Position numbers and translations under genes: made by a program. Below, one piece after another: positions 23,596 through 37,000 of a stretch of DNA of 64,000 nucleotides (position 1 is the stretch's first letter; each line of letters begins with the position of its first letter). The stretch lies in contig JALGPY010000015.1 of assembly GCA_023055425.1 (NCBI GenBank), positions 1,734,001 to 1,798,000 on the forward strand, read 5' to 3'. Source of the DNA: Linanthus parryae. Taxonomy: Eukaryota; Streptophyta; Magnoliopsida; Ericales; Polemoniaceae. The notes under the pieces were generated by a model that was given only the letters and a program-made list of their open reading frames with translations, was not told the origin of the DNA and searched no databases.

Positions 23596-25016
23596 TGTTG
23601 GAATAGATGCCCCATAGGCAATCTAGTTTAGTATGAATTTATTTGTGGCTAGAAATTCATTTATTATTTATTGGATATTTAATATAATGAAGTCCTTAGA
23701 TTTACAATTATGCTGTTTATCTTAAATATCCCTATTCCAGTATAATGATTAATGGGACAATCATCTATAGACTATATGGGGTTGGATTGATATGGAGATA
23801 TCATGATCCAACACATAGGTGTGCATTAAGGGTAATGACGCACTGAATTGACCCATCTCCGAGAAGGCTACATACACGTTATGTTAAGTCACAAGAGCTT
23901 CTCGCGGTGCAATGGTATTGTCATCCTTAGACTTGAAGTCACTAGATATTCTAGTTGTGGATTATTGTGATTTTGGTAGCGTTAAACGCTACACCGTAAC
24001 TGGGTAGTTATAAAGGTGTGTACCGGATACAATAAGAAGCAAGCTTAGATATCGTAGTGGACGTAGATAGGATTTGTCCCTCCCACATAACGGGAGCAAA
24101 TATCCTAGGCCAATCGAGGGATAGTGCTTATAGAATGTTTGGCCAGACTCAAATAAATCAATATGGGATATTGATGTTATTTGCACGAATAAGGCTATTC
24201 CCATGGATCGAGAAACTATGGATTGGATATACGAGTGTGACTTGTATGTCTCGTGTCCAATCCGGATATAGAGACAAAGGGATGAGACAATTACTTGTAC
24301 AAAGGTTGTCAAGATGACTATTCTATTAGTTGGCTAGAATGGATGTTTTGCTAGAAACTGCTCCATATTAGCAAATAGTTGCTACCAACTAGATAGAACC
24401 TATGGGGTCACACGCTAGATAGAGTTGAACTAGATTTTGGAATTAATTAATTGGATTAATTAATTAGAAGGATCACTTTGCAAAATCTTGCAAACTTAGT
24501 AGGGACTAATTTGCAAGGAAGGGACTAAATTGAATTCTAGTAGGACTAGAATAAGTCATTTAGGTAGTTGACAAGGAGTTGTTGGACTATATAAAGGACC
24601 TTCCTTCCTTCCTTCCCACACTTATGTTCATAATTGATCATAACTTGAGTGGGAGAGAACAAAAGGAGAGAGAGCAAGCAAGCTAGAGGAGCCGCCGCCC
24701 CCCTAGCCCGCCGCCCGTCTCCGTCGGGCCCAAGGAGGCCGAACCTCCTTGGTTGGTCTCGTTTTGCGTGATTCTTCTTCCTCTTCCTCTTTTCGGGCTA
24801 GCACCAAGGATTGGAAGATCTAGAAATCAACTCTAGGCGTGGATCAACTATAGAGAACGTGACACAATTCGCGTTTGAAGTCATCAAAGGAGAACCCTAA
24901 GGTGTGTTATTGATTTCTTCCTTTACCATCGTTATGTCTCTTGACTTATGATCCTTGGAGGGTTTTGCATTGTTAATTATTGTTTCCGTTGCGCATCCAT
25001 GAATCAAAACCCTACA
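23596..25016 (+). mobile_element. Solo LTR of a Ty1/copia element, TSD ATAAT
   Basis: It begins TGTTGGAATAGATGCC, ends AAAACCCTACA and is flanked by ATAAT at 23591-23595 and 25017-25021. No primer-binding site follows, and host leader sequence resumes on the right, so it is a solo LTR inserted into the leader of the older copia element. It is a diverged relative of the LTR at 17680. Confidence 0.85.
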
Positions 25017-25984
25017 ATAATTAATTAGGTTTTACAGCCTGCGAGTCGTCTTTTCTCCTCGACATGTGAGGCTTTTATTTTATTTACTCTAGATGTTAGG
25101 CTAGAATTAGAAATATTTAGATGATAGCCAAGAGCATGGAGAAGAAGACCGGAGAACCAAAGAAGCCAAAAGACAAAGACGACACCCTCCTAGGCGCGCG
25201 GCTCTGGTGGAGCACATGGAGATGAGCTTGTCACTTTAGGGCAATTGGATATTATCATTGACTTGATAATATCTTAGTCTAGGGGTCATATCCATGTCAC
25301 GTTTTTTTTATTTTGTGGATGTTTATTATTCATGTCTTGTTATTTATTTTTGTGTGTATGGCGATACTAGAAAAACATTAACAAGAAAATAATAAACAAG
25401 GTTGGTCTTTTATTGTGGATTGTCCAATTCAAATAGATCAACCAAACAAATTAAGAAAATTAAATCCCTCAATTAAATATTGCGTTTTGCCTTCTCTTGC
25501 CAAAACACCCTTCATGATCAGGGTTCATTAAAATTCGGGCTTGCCAAAGCAAGGCGATTTTAATTTACCATGGTGTGTTGCGGACGACACAAGCTAGTAA
25601 TGTGTGTATGTTGAAGCAAGAGGTTGGACGCAACTGGGTAAGATTCAATTGGATTGATGAGCCTAGAGGCATGACAATTAGGCGTTATCCATTGAATAAA
25701 GAATAAAGAGTTATTCACCTAATTGGACCAAGAGTTGCATGGGATGCAATTGGAATGGTTCCTACCTAAATAACCTATTCTTGGGTGACTTGCCAAAGCA
25801 AGCTCAAGAAGAAGTGAAAAAGGGATCTTGGACCTACTATAAAATATAATGATATTTTCCGCATTAATGGTGAGGGCTCTTAATCCGAGAATGGGAGCTA
25901 TATTTGATGATCTAGCCATTGTTAAATATAGTTAAATTGTTCAAAATACTAAAATTGCACATTTCTAGTTTTGTAGAATTCCAA
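25017..25984 (+). mobile_element. Copia leader, second part
   Basis: This continues the leader interrupted by the solo LTR (GCCTGCGAG occurs near both sides of the insertion). It is non-coding and leads to the gag ATG at 25985; the minus-strand frame at 25719-25919 is not supported. Confidence 0.6.
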
Positions 25985-28900
25985 ATGGCAAACAACAACG
26001 CATCGAGTTCATCCCTACGATCAGTCCTTGAGAAGGATAAACTGTCTGGAACGAATTTCCTTGACTGGTACAGAAACTTAAGGATTGCCCTTAAGAAAGA
26101 AAAGAAGTTGTACGTCTTGGAAACTCCGATTCCAGAACCACCACAAGATGAGTCTGTTCTAGCGGAGAAAAGGGAACATCATAAACATATTGATGATTCT
26201 AATGACGTGACTTGCCTCGTGCTTTGTACCATGACTGCTGAGCTTCAGAAACAGCATGAGAACATGGAGGTCTATGATATGATCATACACTTGAAACAAT
26301 TGTTTCAGGAATAGGCAAGACATGAGCGCTATGAGGTGTCTAAAACATTATTCAAGAGTAGTCTTGCAGAGGGGAATGCGGTAGGGCCTCATGTGCTCCG
26401 AATGATCGGGTACATTGAGAACCTTGAAAGACTGGGATTCCCACTAGGCCAAGATTTGGCAACTGATCTTGTCTTGCAATCGTTGCCTGACAGTTATAAT
26501 CAGTTCATCATGAACTATAATATGAACGAGATCAGTAAGACTCTGCCAGACTTTTTGACATGCTAAAGACAGCGGAACAGAGCGTCAACAAAGGCAAGGT
26601 CAAGACCATAATGATGGTGCATAAGAAGAAGGGAAAAGGAGTTGCCTCTACTTCCAAAGGAAAGCGCAAGAAAGTTGTGAAATCCAAGGAAGCACTAAAG
26701 CCTAGTGGAGGCGTGGCTAAAGGTGAGTGTCACTACTGCAGCCAGCCGGGTCACTGGAGGAGAAATTTCCCTAAATATATGGAGGATAAGAAGCTTGGAA
26801 TATTGATTCCACCACCACCAGGTATTTATGTTGTAGACGTCAATCTTTCTATTTCTTCATCTTGGGTATTGGATACTGGATGTGGTTCTCACATTTGTCG
26901 AAATGTGCAGGATTGAAAAGAAGTAGAAGATTGAGTAAAGGGGAGATAGATCTGCGCGTCGGGAATGGAGCAAGAGTTGCTGCATTAGCTGTAGGCGTTT
27001 ATGAGCTATCTTTGCCTTCTGGACTTATTTTAGAATTAGACAATTGCTTTTATGTGCCTGCTATGAGCAGAAACATTATTTCCATTTCTTGTTTGGACGA
27101 GAAGGGTTTTTCTATTTCAATAAAGGACAAGTGTTGCTCCATTTATTTTGATAGTATGCACTATTGTAGTGCGCATTTGTCTAATGGATTGTATATCCTT
27201 GATCTAAATAGTCCAATCTATAACATAAATACTAAAAGGATTAAAACTAATGATTTAAATCCTACATATCTATGATATAAATGAGAAACGCATATCTAGA
27301 CTCCATAAGGATGTACTTCTAGACTCATTTGATTTAGAATCATATGAGACATGTTAATCTTGTTTATTAGAAAAAATGACAAAGTCCCCTTTCAACAAGA
27401 AATGAGAGAGGACTAGTGAGTTATTGGCGCTCATACATACCGATGTATGTGGACCATTCCCCACGCCTGCCAGAGGTGGTTACACCTACTTCATCACATT
27501 TACTGATGATTTCAGTAGATATGGATTTGTATACCTTATTAAGGCCAAATCTGAATCCTTTAAATTGTTCAAGGAATTCAAGAATGAAGTAGAGAAGCAA
27601 CTTGGTAAAAGTATTAAAGCTCTACGATCGGATCGTGGAGGAGAATACTTGAGCCAAGAGTTTGATGAGTATCTTAGAGAGTGTGGGAGAGTATCCCATC
27701 TCACTCCCCCCGGAACACCACAATGGAATGGCGTATCCGAGAGGAGGAATCGCAAGCTATTAGATATGGTGCGATCTATGATGTCTCAAACAGATCTTCC
27801 AATATCCTTTTGAGGACATGCTCTAATGACGGCAGCTTTTACCATTAACCGTGTTCCATCCAAATCAGTCATGAAGACACCATATGAGATATGGACTGGG
27901 AAGCGTCCCATAGTATCGTTTATGAGGATTTGGGGCTACGATGCCTATGTAAAACGTTTACAAACAGACAAGCTCGGGCCCAAAGCAGATAAGTGTAAAT
28001 TTGTGGGATATTCTAAGGAAACTAAAGGGTATTATTTCTAAAATCCCACCGTGAACAAAGTGTTTGTTGCTCGGACCGGCGTGTTTCTAGAAAGAGAGTT
28101 TGTCTCTAAAGAAGCAAGTGGGAGGGCTATAGAACTTGAATAAATTCAAGAACCACAAATCACTAAACCGATGATGGAACATGAACAGGAACCGCAAGTA
28201 GTTGTGGAAAAACCTGTTCATGTAACACAGCAACTTCGTAGATCAGGGAGAGTGCGTCATGAGCCAGAGAGGTATGGACTTCTCGTGACTGAGCCCCATG
28301 ACGTACCACTCATGGATGATGAGCCTGCAACCTACGGGGAAGCCATGAAAGGCCCAGACTCTAAGAAGTGGCTAGAATCCATGAGATCCGAAATGGATTC
28401 CATGTACACCAACAAAGTATGGATTTTGGTGGAACCACCCGAAGGGGCTCGGCCCATAGGTTGCAAGTGGGTCTTCAAGAAGAAGACCGACATGGATGGC
28501 AATGTAGTTGCCTATAAAGGGCGATTGGTAGCCAAATGGTATAGACAGATTCATGGTATTGACTATGATGAGACCTTTTCACCAGTCGCCATGACTAAAT
28601 CCATTCGAATCCTACTTGCCATTGCAGCATACTACGACTATGAGATTTGGTAAATGGATGTCTAAAACAGCGTTTCTTTATGGGAACCTCCTCGAGGATG
28701 TGTACATGACACAAACAGAGAGTTTTGAGGATTCATAGAATGCCAACAAAGTCTATAAGCTGCAAAGATCCATTTATGGATTAAAGCAAGCTTCTAGGAG
28801 ATGGAATCGACGTTTTGATGACGCAGTCAAGGAGTTTGGCTTCATCAAGAACGAAGATGAGCCTTGTGTTTACAAGAAGGTTAGTGGGAGCTCTATAGTA

Positions 28901-29340
28901 TTTCTTGTCTTGTATGTGGATGACACACTGATCATTGGCAACGACATTCCTACTTTGCAATCTGTTAAAGATTGGCTAGGAAAGTGTGTTGCAATAAAGG
29001 ACTTAGGAGATGCAGCCTACATACTTGGTATAAAGATCTATAGGGATAGATCTAGAAGGCTGCTCGGCCTAAGTCAAAGTACATATATCAACAAGGTGTT
29101 GAAGAGGTTCAACATGCAAGATTCCAAGAAGGGATTCTTGGCCATGTCGCATGGAGTCACTCTTTCTAAGAATGACTGTCCCTCAAATGAGATTGAGAAG
29201 GACCGCATGAGTACGATACCCTATGCTTCAGCCATAGGATCCATCATGTACGCCATGTTATGTACTAGACCAGACGTATCATACGCGTTGAGTATGTTGA
29301 GCAGATATCAGTCCAATCCGGGTGACAAGAAGAGTTTTTG
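25985..29340 (+). pseudogene. Decayed Ty1/copia gag-pol, truncated before RNase H
   Basis: Domains in order: gag from the ATG at 25985 (SGTNFLDWYRNLRIALKKEK), a zinc knuckle near 26731 (CHYCSQPGHWRRNF, where the last Cys is Phe), a protease motif VLDTGCGSHIC near 26867, an integrase core (TDDFSRYGFVYL; RSDRGGEY; ERRNRKLLD) at 27424-27813, and reverse transcriptase with ETFSPVAM, SIYGLKQA and YVDDTLIIGN at 28500-29340. Frame breaks include a stop near 26312, a shift near 26562, a stop near 26916, a stop near 27811, a stop near 28041 and a stop near 28653. The sequence stops matching copia after SRYQSNPGD, so RNase H, the polypurine tract and 3' LTR are missing. The order PR-INT-RT is diagnostic of copia; the gag type and 1.4-kb LTRs suggest the Angela lineage (inference). 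It cannot make a functional polyprotein. Confidence 0.92.
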
Positions 29341-29719
29341 AAAGAATATTTCGAGCTGCTAAAAGGGATTTAGTAAGAAGAGCCTTGTGAGTTAATTGCC
29401 AAAGGAAAAATTTAAGTTTTCAAGGAAGTTTTAATTTCCAAAAGTGATTCCAAGGGAACTCGATGATAAAGGGATTAAAACTAAGAGTTTTAGAGGAAAT
29501 GGGAGGGGGGGGGGGGTGTACAAGAAATTGTAGACAGACTTCACTGAGAAGCAATCAGATCTCTCTCTATCCACAAAGGGTCATCACTATCATCGTTGAG
29601 GTTAACTAAAACAATTTGTCTGGTAATCAATGGAGGACAATGTGAGATTCCAATAAGGTTCACCTGAATCATTGGTCAAAGTTGGATCTTTCACCCATTT
29701 GATTCTTCTGCTATAAGTA

Positions 29720-30745
29720 GAGTGGGCGAGCTAGTGATTAACGGTGCTGGTGGGAATGTTCTTGATCCATTGATGCTTAGCCATAGAAACAGAAGCACCA
29801 TTAGCCAGTCTCCAAAAAATTCATTTCAAAAGAAACTGCTTACCTTGGACAATAGATTTCCAGACATGAGATGCAGCATGAGGAGCATTGTGAAGCCAGA
29901 AAGAGTTTCGTTTACAATATGTACTTCTAAAAAAATTATTAACAAGTGAATCATGTTTAGTTAAGATATTCGAGGCGTCTTTGATAAAAATAGCATTATT
30001 GAAAGCTCTAATATTTTTGAAATCGAGACCTCCCTTTTTAACATTAAAACAAAGAGATTTCCAAGAAAGCCAGTGCATGGTTCTAACATATGGGTTACCA
30101 GTCCAAAAAACATGTTGAAAATGGAAGAAAGAGTATTTGTAAGAAAAATGCATTATAGAGAAGGGATACACCAAATAACTAGTAAGCACATATTTAATTA
30201 AAGTTGGCTCTACCAATCCTGCTAAGCATGAAACCTTTGCAGGAAGCACATTTCTTAAGAATTTTTTCGATAATAATATTTGAGTTCCTGTTTTTAAATA
30301 AAGTAAGTTTTTCAAAGAAGAAACCGATATAGTTACCAACATGATCAGAAATATTTTTGGACAAAAAAAAAAAAAAAGATCAGAAATATTTATGTCCAGG
30401 CTACTTAAAAGGGAGCTAAGTTGATCTAAAGGACATTTATGAGAGACGGTAAGACATGCTTTATTGAAATTAATGAGCTGACCAGATTGATTAAAAAAAC
30501 ATTTAAAGTATTCAAAATGTTAGCACGAATATTGGGAGTAACTTAAAAAAAATGATACTATCCTCAACAAACCGGAAATGAGAAATAACCAATGGAAAGA
30601 CCCAAACTACAAGCATGAAAATTAGATTTTGGAAAAGCTTCCACACATAAAATGAAAATAGAAGGAGAAAGAGAGTCTCCATGTCTAAGCCCCTATTTGG
30701 TTTGAATCTAGAAGAGTGGAGCCATTAACAATAACATAATTTCTC
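29720..30745 (-). pseudogene. L1-type LINE reverse transcriptase fragment
   Basis: On the minus strand, RHGDSLSPSIFILCVEAF near 30690-30630 matches the RT QGDPLSP block. The frame at 30342-29821 has LLSKKFLRNVLPAKVSCLAG, MHWLSWKSLCFNVKKGGLDF and KNIRAFNNAIF, matching the C-terminal RT and connection region of plant LINEs, followed after a frame break by GFWRLANGASVSMAKHQWI. Frameshifts are evident, and no endonuclease or intact end is present. It abuts the truncated copia pol and lies just 3' of the HP30-like gene stop codon. Confidence 0.8.
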
Positions 30746-31089
30746 CTCGCATTTGAGTTGAGTATTTATGAATCCGTGTGATTCATTTTCTTTCTTGGTG
30801 CGTCCTGCATTTGGTGGTCTTCCTTCTGCCATCACTTTTTTGAGAAGGGGAGAAAGAAAGAATGCAACATTTCAACCGACACAATGCTTTCATGCATTGT
30901 TAATGTCCAACTCATTATTCCCAAAAACAATTTACTGGAAGCACAACTCAACTTACATCAGAATTGACCTAAGCAAGATGTCTGATACAAAAATCATACA
31001 GAAGCCTATGTATAAAATCATAAAAACTCTGAAACCAGAACGCAACTAAACCTTCCCAGCCAACCACTTTATGGAGCAAATCAAGTACA

Positions 31090-34000
31090 CTATCGCTTTC
31101 CTCTAAACTCGGGGTCCCTACACAAAGAAACCGATTCACTAGTGAGATAAACACAGTCTTGAGCATTAAAAGTATAATCAATGAGCTAAAAGTAAAAATT
31201 GGCTCAAAACCTCTGGATGTGATCAAGAATGAGAAGCCTGGGTCCAGGAGGAATTTTGACGTCTCTCAGAGCACTGAGATGGGGAAGACGCATCAGAAGA
31301 TTTAGAACGTCAGAATACTAAAGTTAGAAGTAAGAAAAGAGAGATCAAAGAAATTTTAACTTGCCTGTCAGTGAGCAGAGGTAAAGTGTTATCTGTTAAC
31401 AAGCCTTTCTTGAAATTCTTCTCGTAATTCTGAAGACCAAGGTCCGTCAGCAAGCCTCTTGTTTTGGAATAGAACGCATCTTCAGTTTTTGGTTGGGAGA
31501 ACTTCTCCCCAAACTGAAACAACAACACCAACTTATAAAATCATCTCACTGTCTTAAGAGGATCCAATAAGAACAGTAAAAATGACGTGCACCAGCAAAT
31601 ATATGCTTGGACAGGGTTTTGCATAGAAAATAACCAAACATAAAAAATATAAATGGGCAAACCACACCATTTCAAACAAATTAACAACTTTGATTTTGAA
31701 ACTACATGTAACATCAGGAAAAAGTACAGTTTTTGATATACAGCTAAAATACATTAGTTTAAAAAAATCCTAGAGAAGTAGATACAACGGTTGGAAGGTA
31801 AATGAGAGTTTTCAAGATGTGTGGAGAAATTTTCTATACTGACAGCTCATAAACTACCTATCAAGAGAAGATAATTTACACGTGTTCAAACAGATACATG
31901 TCACAATCACGAGCATATATGAACAACAGAATCGTCAAGTATTTAACCAATTGATGTTCTCAATGCATATCAATAATGGTACAGTGGACTATTTTAAAAC
32001 CTTGACGTGATTGACATCAAGGCCACCTCTTCTATGTATATACTGACACTATGCACCGAAATCCACTCAAAGCAGCTTACTTTTGCTTCTGATAATGGCT
32101 GGATACATGGGACTAAAATGGCTTATCAGTATAGTCCCATAGACAATCTCATGTTCACTGATGACCTTAAAATTTTATGGCCCGCAGATTTGAAAGAAGC
32201 TTATCTCCAGTTAATATACTAAAGTTGATCTGGGCAAAGGTGAATAATTGCAAATCCTCTGTTTATTTCAGCAAGAATACTCTTAGGCTGCATTTGCCAA
32301 CCTAGATTTGGATTTTAAATCTAACTATTCGAAATTTTAAAATTGAAATATTCGAAAAATCCATTGTGTTTGGTTGGCAACCTAGATTTGGATTTGGATT
32401 TTAAATCTAAATTTTTGAAATTCTAAAATTTTACATATTAGAAGAAACCAAATAGTGTGTTTGGTAAAATCTTAGCAGTTGCATTTGGAATACTAGATTT
32501 TAAATCTTTTAATTGGTCGCCTAGTTAAGTAAACAATAATTGATTTGGAATTTTGGATTTCCAAGTTAATGGACTACAAGGTGAAAGTCCAGTGAAGAAG
32601 ACTGGGTTTCTTAGCCTAGTGACAGAGTTGATTTCATCACTTAGGGTGAGTTTGGGAATGCTTCTGCTGCCAGCACAGCTGCTTTCCGACAGCAGAAGCA
32701 GTTTAAGCGTGTTTGGTAAAAATAAAATTTCTGCTTTTCCGGACAGTTCCTGCTGTCCCACAGCAGTTTTCAGGAAGCAAGGGGCGATATGCTTTTTCAG
32801 AAAGTGCTTTTGATTAATTTATCTACAACCGATTTTAACCTTACAAATTTTTAAAATATCAATAGTTATCTTTACGGAAATGACACGTGTCATACATTTT
32901 TGTCATTTTACCCTCTCACAGCAACTTTACAGTTGATTTTACCAAACACAAAATTACAATATCAATATTTCACAACAGCTTTTACGTAATATTTACCAAA
33001 CAACATTTTATCAATAATTCACAGCAGCTTTCGAGCACCGCAGAGCATTCCCAAACTAGCCCTTACTCACATTCTTCCAGAGTGAAATTTCAGATTCCCG
33101 GGTTGTGGCATTTGAAATTCTTCACATCCAAGGGGCCGGATTTGTGCCAAATCAAATCCAAAGCCCTTAAATGTACCCAAACACTCAAATCCAATTCCAG
33201 CCCCAAATCCACTGCCATACAAATAGACCGTTAGCGAAACTAAGAGGCAGGGTAGGAGTGAGCCCAAACATAAAAAAGGATCCAGGAAAAGCATCTATCT
33301 GAGACTTCCTCTGTTCTCATTGTAATGGAAATCAGATTCCTTCAATACTACTATGGAAAAGCTCAACAACAAAATCAGTGGATGGTAAGGTTAAGATAAT
33401 CTCCTTTGAGGGTCAGAAGATCTTGATTAAGGCAGTGGCAGATAGTATTCCCACCTATGCCATGGCTGTGGTATTGCTTCTAAAAGACTTGAGTGACAAG
33501 CTTGATGCTAGTTGTGCTCGTTTCTGGTGAGGAGGCTTTGGTTTCCCAGAGGAAAATTCACTTGAAAGCTTGCGATCAGTTTGCAGTCCTCATTATGAAA
33601 GTGGACTAGGAATTTGAAAACATATCTCCACAACAAAGCCCTCACTGCAAAGTAAGCATGGTAAGTTTGGTGCGACAATTGTACCTTTTGGGTGCATCAA
33701 ATTCTTAAAGTACCGAATCACCATTTGAGAAAGAAGCTTGCAAGTTGGTTGAAGACGGAAGTACTGCTGATGTTAGGCAAGAACCCTCGGTCCCCAAGCT
33801 CGGGAATTCAAAACAAAACCGCCTTGATGATCTAACATATGCCCAACAAAAAGGTTGAAGAGCCAATAGATTCGGGAAGTAGAAGTCTGTAGCAAGATCT
33901 ACTACTGAGCAGCTTCCAGTGAGGAAGCTGAAGCTGTTCAACAGTGATAACTAGGGCAACGGCAAAGATAAGTGGGTGTAGTCCATGCACAAACATTGGG

Positions 34001-37000
34001 AAGCTACAATAAACACAGCCTAACATCACGTGGAACCTTTAAAAAAAAAAAAAAAAAATCACGTGGAACCTCGTAAACAAGAGGCCTTGAGAAAAAATAA
34101 ACAAAAATCAGAGAAAAAACACTAAAAATCTTCCAGCCCGCGACAGGCTAAAGATTATGATATGGAGAGTTGATACTAGATCAATCCACAAGAGACATGA
34201 TGGGCGCTAGAATTTTCAGGAATGTAACAAAATGTCCACCCGTGTAATGAAGCATATGAGACCCGTCACATTTGTTCTTTCACTACAATGTGGCTACAGG
34301 AATGTGGCTGTCTATTGAAGGCATTTACACAGTATTTTGGAAGTACGGGACAGTTAATGGCTTTTGTTCCTTCTAGATCCTCCAGAGCTACATAAAGTTG
34401 TCTGACCAGAAAGGCACAATGGAAGCCATCACCACGGAAAAGAATTGGAAATGGAGCGAAAAAAACAATTTTCAGAGAATAGGAAGTAAAGCCTGGTAGG
34501 TTGATGCACGAGAACTAAAACCTTCTCAAGTCACAGTATCAAGGAAAAGTATGTGAAAGATCGCTTCCCTCAACTTGAAGAGGTTACTTACTAGGTGGAA
34601 TCACAAGGAATACTGTGAGGATCGATTGTCATGTAAGTTACAAAGAAGGATTTATAGCCGTTGCCACAGCAACTAGGAACTAAGTGCATGTTTGGGAACC
34701 CGAATTTTAATCAGTTCTGATTAAAATCGGGCATTTTAATTTAATTTCGTTTGTTACACCGTTTTGAAATTCTGATTAGAATCTGTTTTGGACCAATAAT
34801 CTGCAGATGATTTAATCTCCAATTTTGCAGATTCTCTCACGTTATGCCGATTTAAGCTCATACCAAACAACATTAGAAATTTCAACTACTTTTTTTTTTT
34901 TTATTTATGAATTCGACATTTCATAAAAAGAGAGGTTAACATGGGGCCTCTTCCCTTACAGCATTAAACACACTAGGAGGACAAAGACAACTATCAGTAA
35001 ACCCAGAAACATTATTGGAAAAACTACATTTTGCTAAGTGATGGGCGGCAAAATTTAACTCTCTGCTACAGTGTCTGAATGTGATTCTCCTATCAATAAG
35101 CCTTAACTTTAAAGCTTCAATTCTTGTTCTCCAGCTCCATTTTGCCTTTCCTACGTCTTTGTAGCTATTTATAACCCAAAGGCAATCCGATTCAAACTCC
35201 ACCAAATGCCAGTTAGAATTCATCACAAACTTGCAAGCTTCTTCTACAGCTCTGAACTCTGCATCCTCTGCACTTTCACAATCTTCACAAATAGATAACA
35301 GAGCTTCAATATCTCCTCTATCATTTCTGGCAACAAAAGCTGCAGCACACCTTCCCTTTTTGTAGCTTGCATCACAATTTAATTTAATACCATCCTTCTC
35401 CGGGCATTCCCACCTTCTAATCTGGGCTTTCTCTTCGCTTTGGACCTCCATAACTCTGCTTGATGAGTGTTCCCACCAAAGAGCCCAGATTTCTGCAATA
35501 ATCTGTTGACAGTTAAAATTACTTCCTTTGTGAAAAACACAGTTCCTTCTTGCCCAGATTCTCTCGAGAATTAGCCCACACATGAGCCATAGATCATCCT
35601 TATTCCAACTGTGTGAGCTCTCCATGATTAGTTGTATGACTTTTGGAACTGAGATGTCTTGGATCATGTCCAACCTTAGACCCATGATACTGAACCAGAT
35701 AGCCTTTGAAGCATCACATGTTAGTAGCACATGGATGACATCTCCCCCCTCAGAGTGACACAAAGAACATGCCTTCCTATCACTGCTATTTATGTTGCAG
35801 TTTGAACTCTCATTACCACTTCTGATTGGCAAGCAATTTGATACAGCTCTCCAAATCATAATCTTTAGTCTGTTGTGGAATTTTGCTTTCCACATGTCAG
35901 TCCAAATAAAATTATTCTCAGCAGTAGTAACAGAACTCCTCAATTGCCAATTATACATACCTCTGGCATTTACATTCCCTTTACCTTCAGCCTTCCAAAT
36001 GCATCTATCCTCTACTTCTCCAACTAGAATATGAAGTTTTAAGATCTCTTTGCATTCCACTTCATCCATCCACATCTGTAATTTGTCCATATCCCAACTC
36101 TTTCCATCCACATTAAATAATTCAAATACAAGTTTTGGGGCATTTGCACGATCAATGGGAGGAACGGGTTTTTCAACTACTTCATTTTTATTTTTATTTT
36201 TATTTTTTTTGAGAATCTACTTCAGATTTTCAGTCAGCTTATTTTCTCAATTTTTTGCAGCTGATTATCTAGATTTTCAGTTGGTACCAAACAGGCCTAA
36301 AGCAGCATTGAAGTGTGATACTGCCTTCTCAATTGTGGCACAAGCCATTTTGTTGGTACATTTAGAAAATTTGACTTATACTTCCATCGAAAAAGATGCC
36401 CAAGAAATTGTTGCAGTAGTGAAGAATCCTCTAAAAGCTACTGGAGATGAAGGTAAAGGGTTGAAAGCTTGGTGCAATCTCTTTCTTGAGCCGCCATACT
36501 CAGAACATCTGCTCCTTATCCTTGGTTGGGCGTGGGTCAAATCGAATTACTCGTGATCTGGCCAAATGGGTTTCATTTGTAAGGTGACAAATAATCATCC
36601 CGACCAATCTCTTCCTTTCTGTGGTTGAGATACTTTACAACGAGACACCATAAGTTGTAATGAGTTTTTTTAGAAATATAGTTGGTTGGAATAAATATAA
36701 AAAAAGGTAAATCACAGACATTTCTCAAGTGTGTACCACTGTATGTCTCTATGAATACTGCAATGCAGTATAGAGATCAAGGTAGGATTAAGCAGTATTG
36801 CTTAACATCTCATCGTTCAACAAATCATATAGTTTGTATGGACACTAAACTCATACGCACAGAAACTCAAACAATGTGACCCCCAAAGAAAAGATCCGTG
36901 AACAGATCCATGCACACATATGGTGCGCCGGCTGATATACTGTGGAGCCATATCCAAGCATACATAACAGTATAACACATTAGACTTGTGTGTAATCTAT

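Larger units (their letters stand above)
34684..36297. mobile_element. Tourist-like MITE (TSD TAA) carrying a LINE insertion
   Basis: The left end GTGCATGTTTGGGAACCCGA and right end, reverse complemented GGCCTGTTTGGTACCAAC, are imperfect inverted repeats, flanked by TAA (34681-34683, 36298-36300). Without the LINE it is about 0.3 kb. The TAA duplication and short inverted repeats suggest PIF/Harbinger (Tourist). The internal TACCAAACA at 34861 raises the alternative of two adjacent elements. Confidence 0.55.
33365..36600 (+). pseudogene. Old L1-type LINE remnant (plus strand), interrupted
   Basis: At 33380-33640 the plus strand reads KVKIISFEGQKILIKAVADS, then a C-terminal RT-like stretch (PTYAMAVVLL, ARFW) with stops. 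An RNase H-like part begins at about 34600 (IDCHVSYKEGFIAVATATRN) and resumes after the insertion at 36301, with a C-terminal GWAWVKSNYS ... WVSF region near 36525-36590. The RNase H portion is split by the Tourist-like element at 34684-36297. The region between (33650-34590) holds no recognisable coding sequence. It is a dead element inside HP30-like intron 3. Confidence 0.6.

Noticed and set aside
29821..29949. Plus-strand ORF (29722-29949) over the LINE fragment
   Set aside because: It is antisense to the recognisable LINE RT sequence and has no domain of its own.
36050..36556. 168-codon plus-strand ORF
   Set aside because: It spans three separate entities (LINE end, MITE arm, older LINE RNase H), so the reading frame is an accident of nesting.
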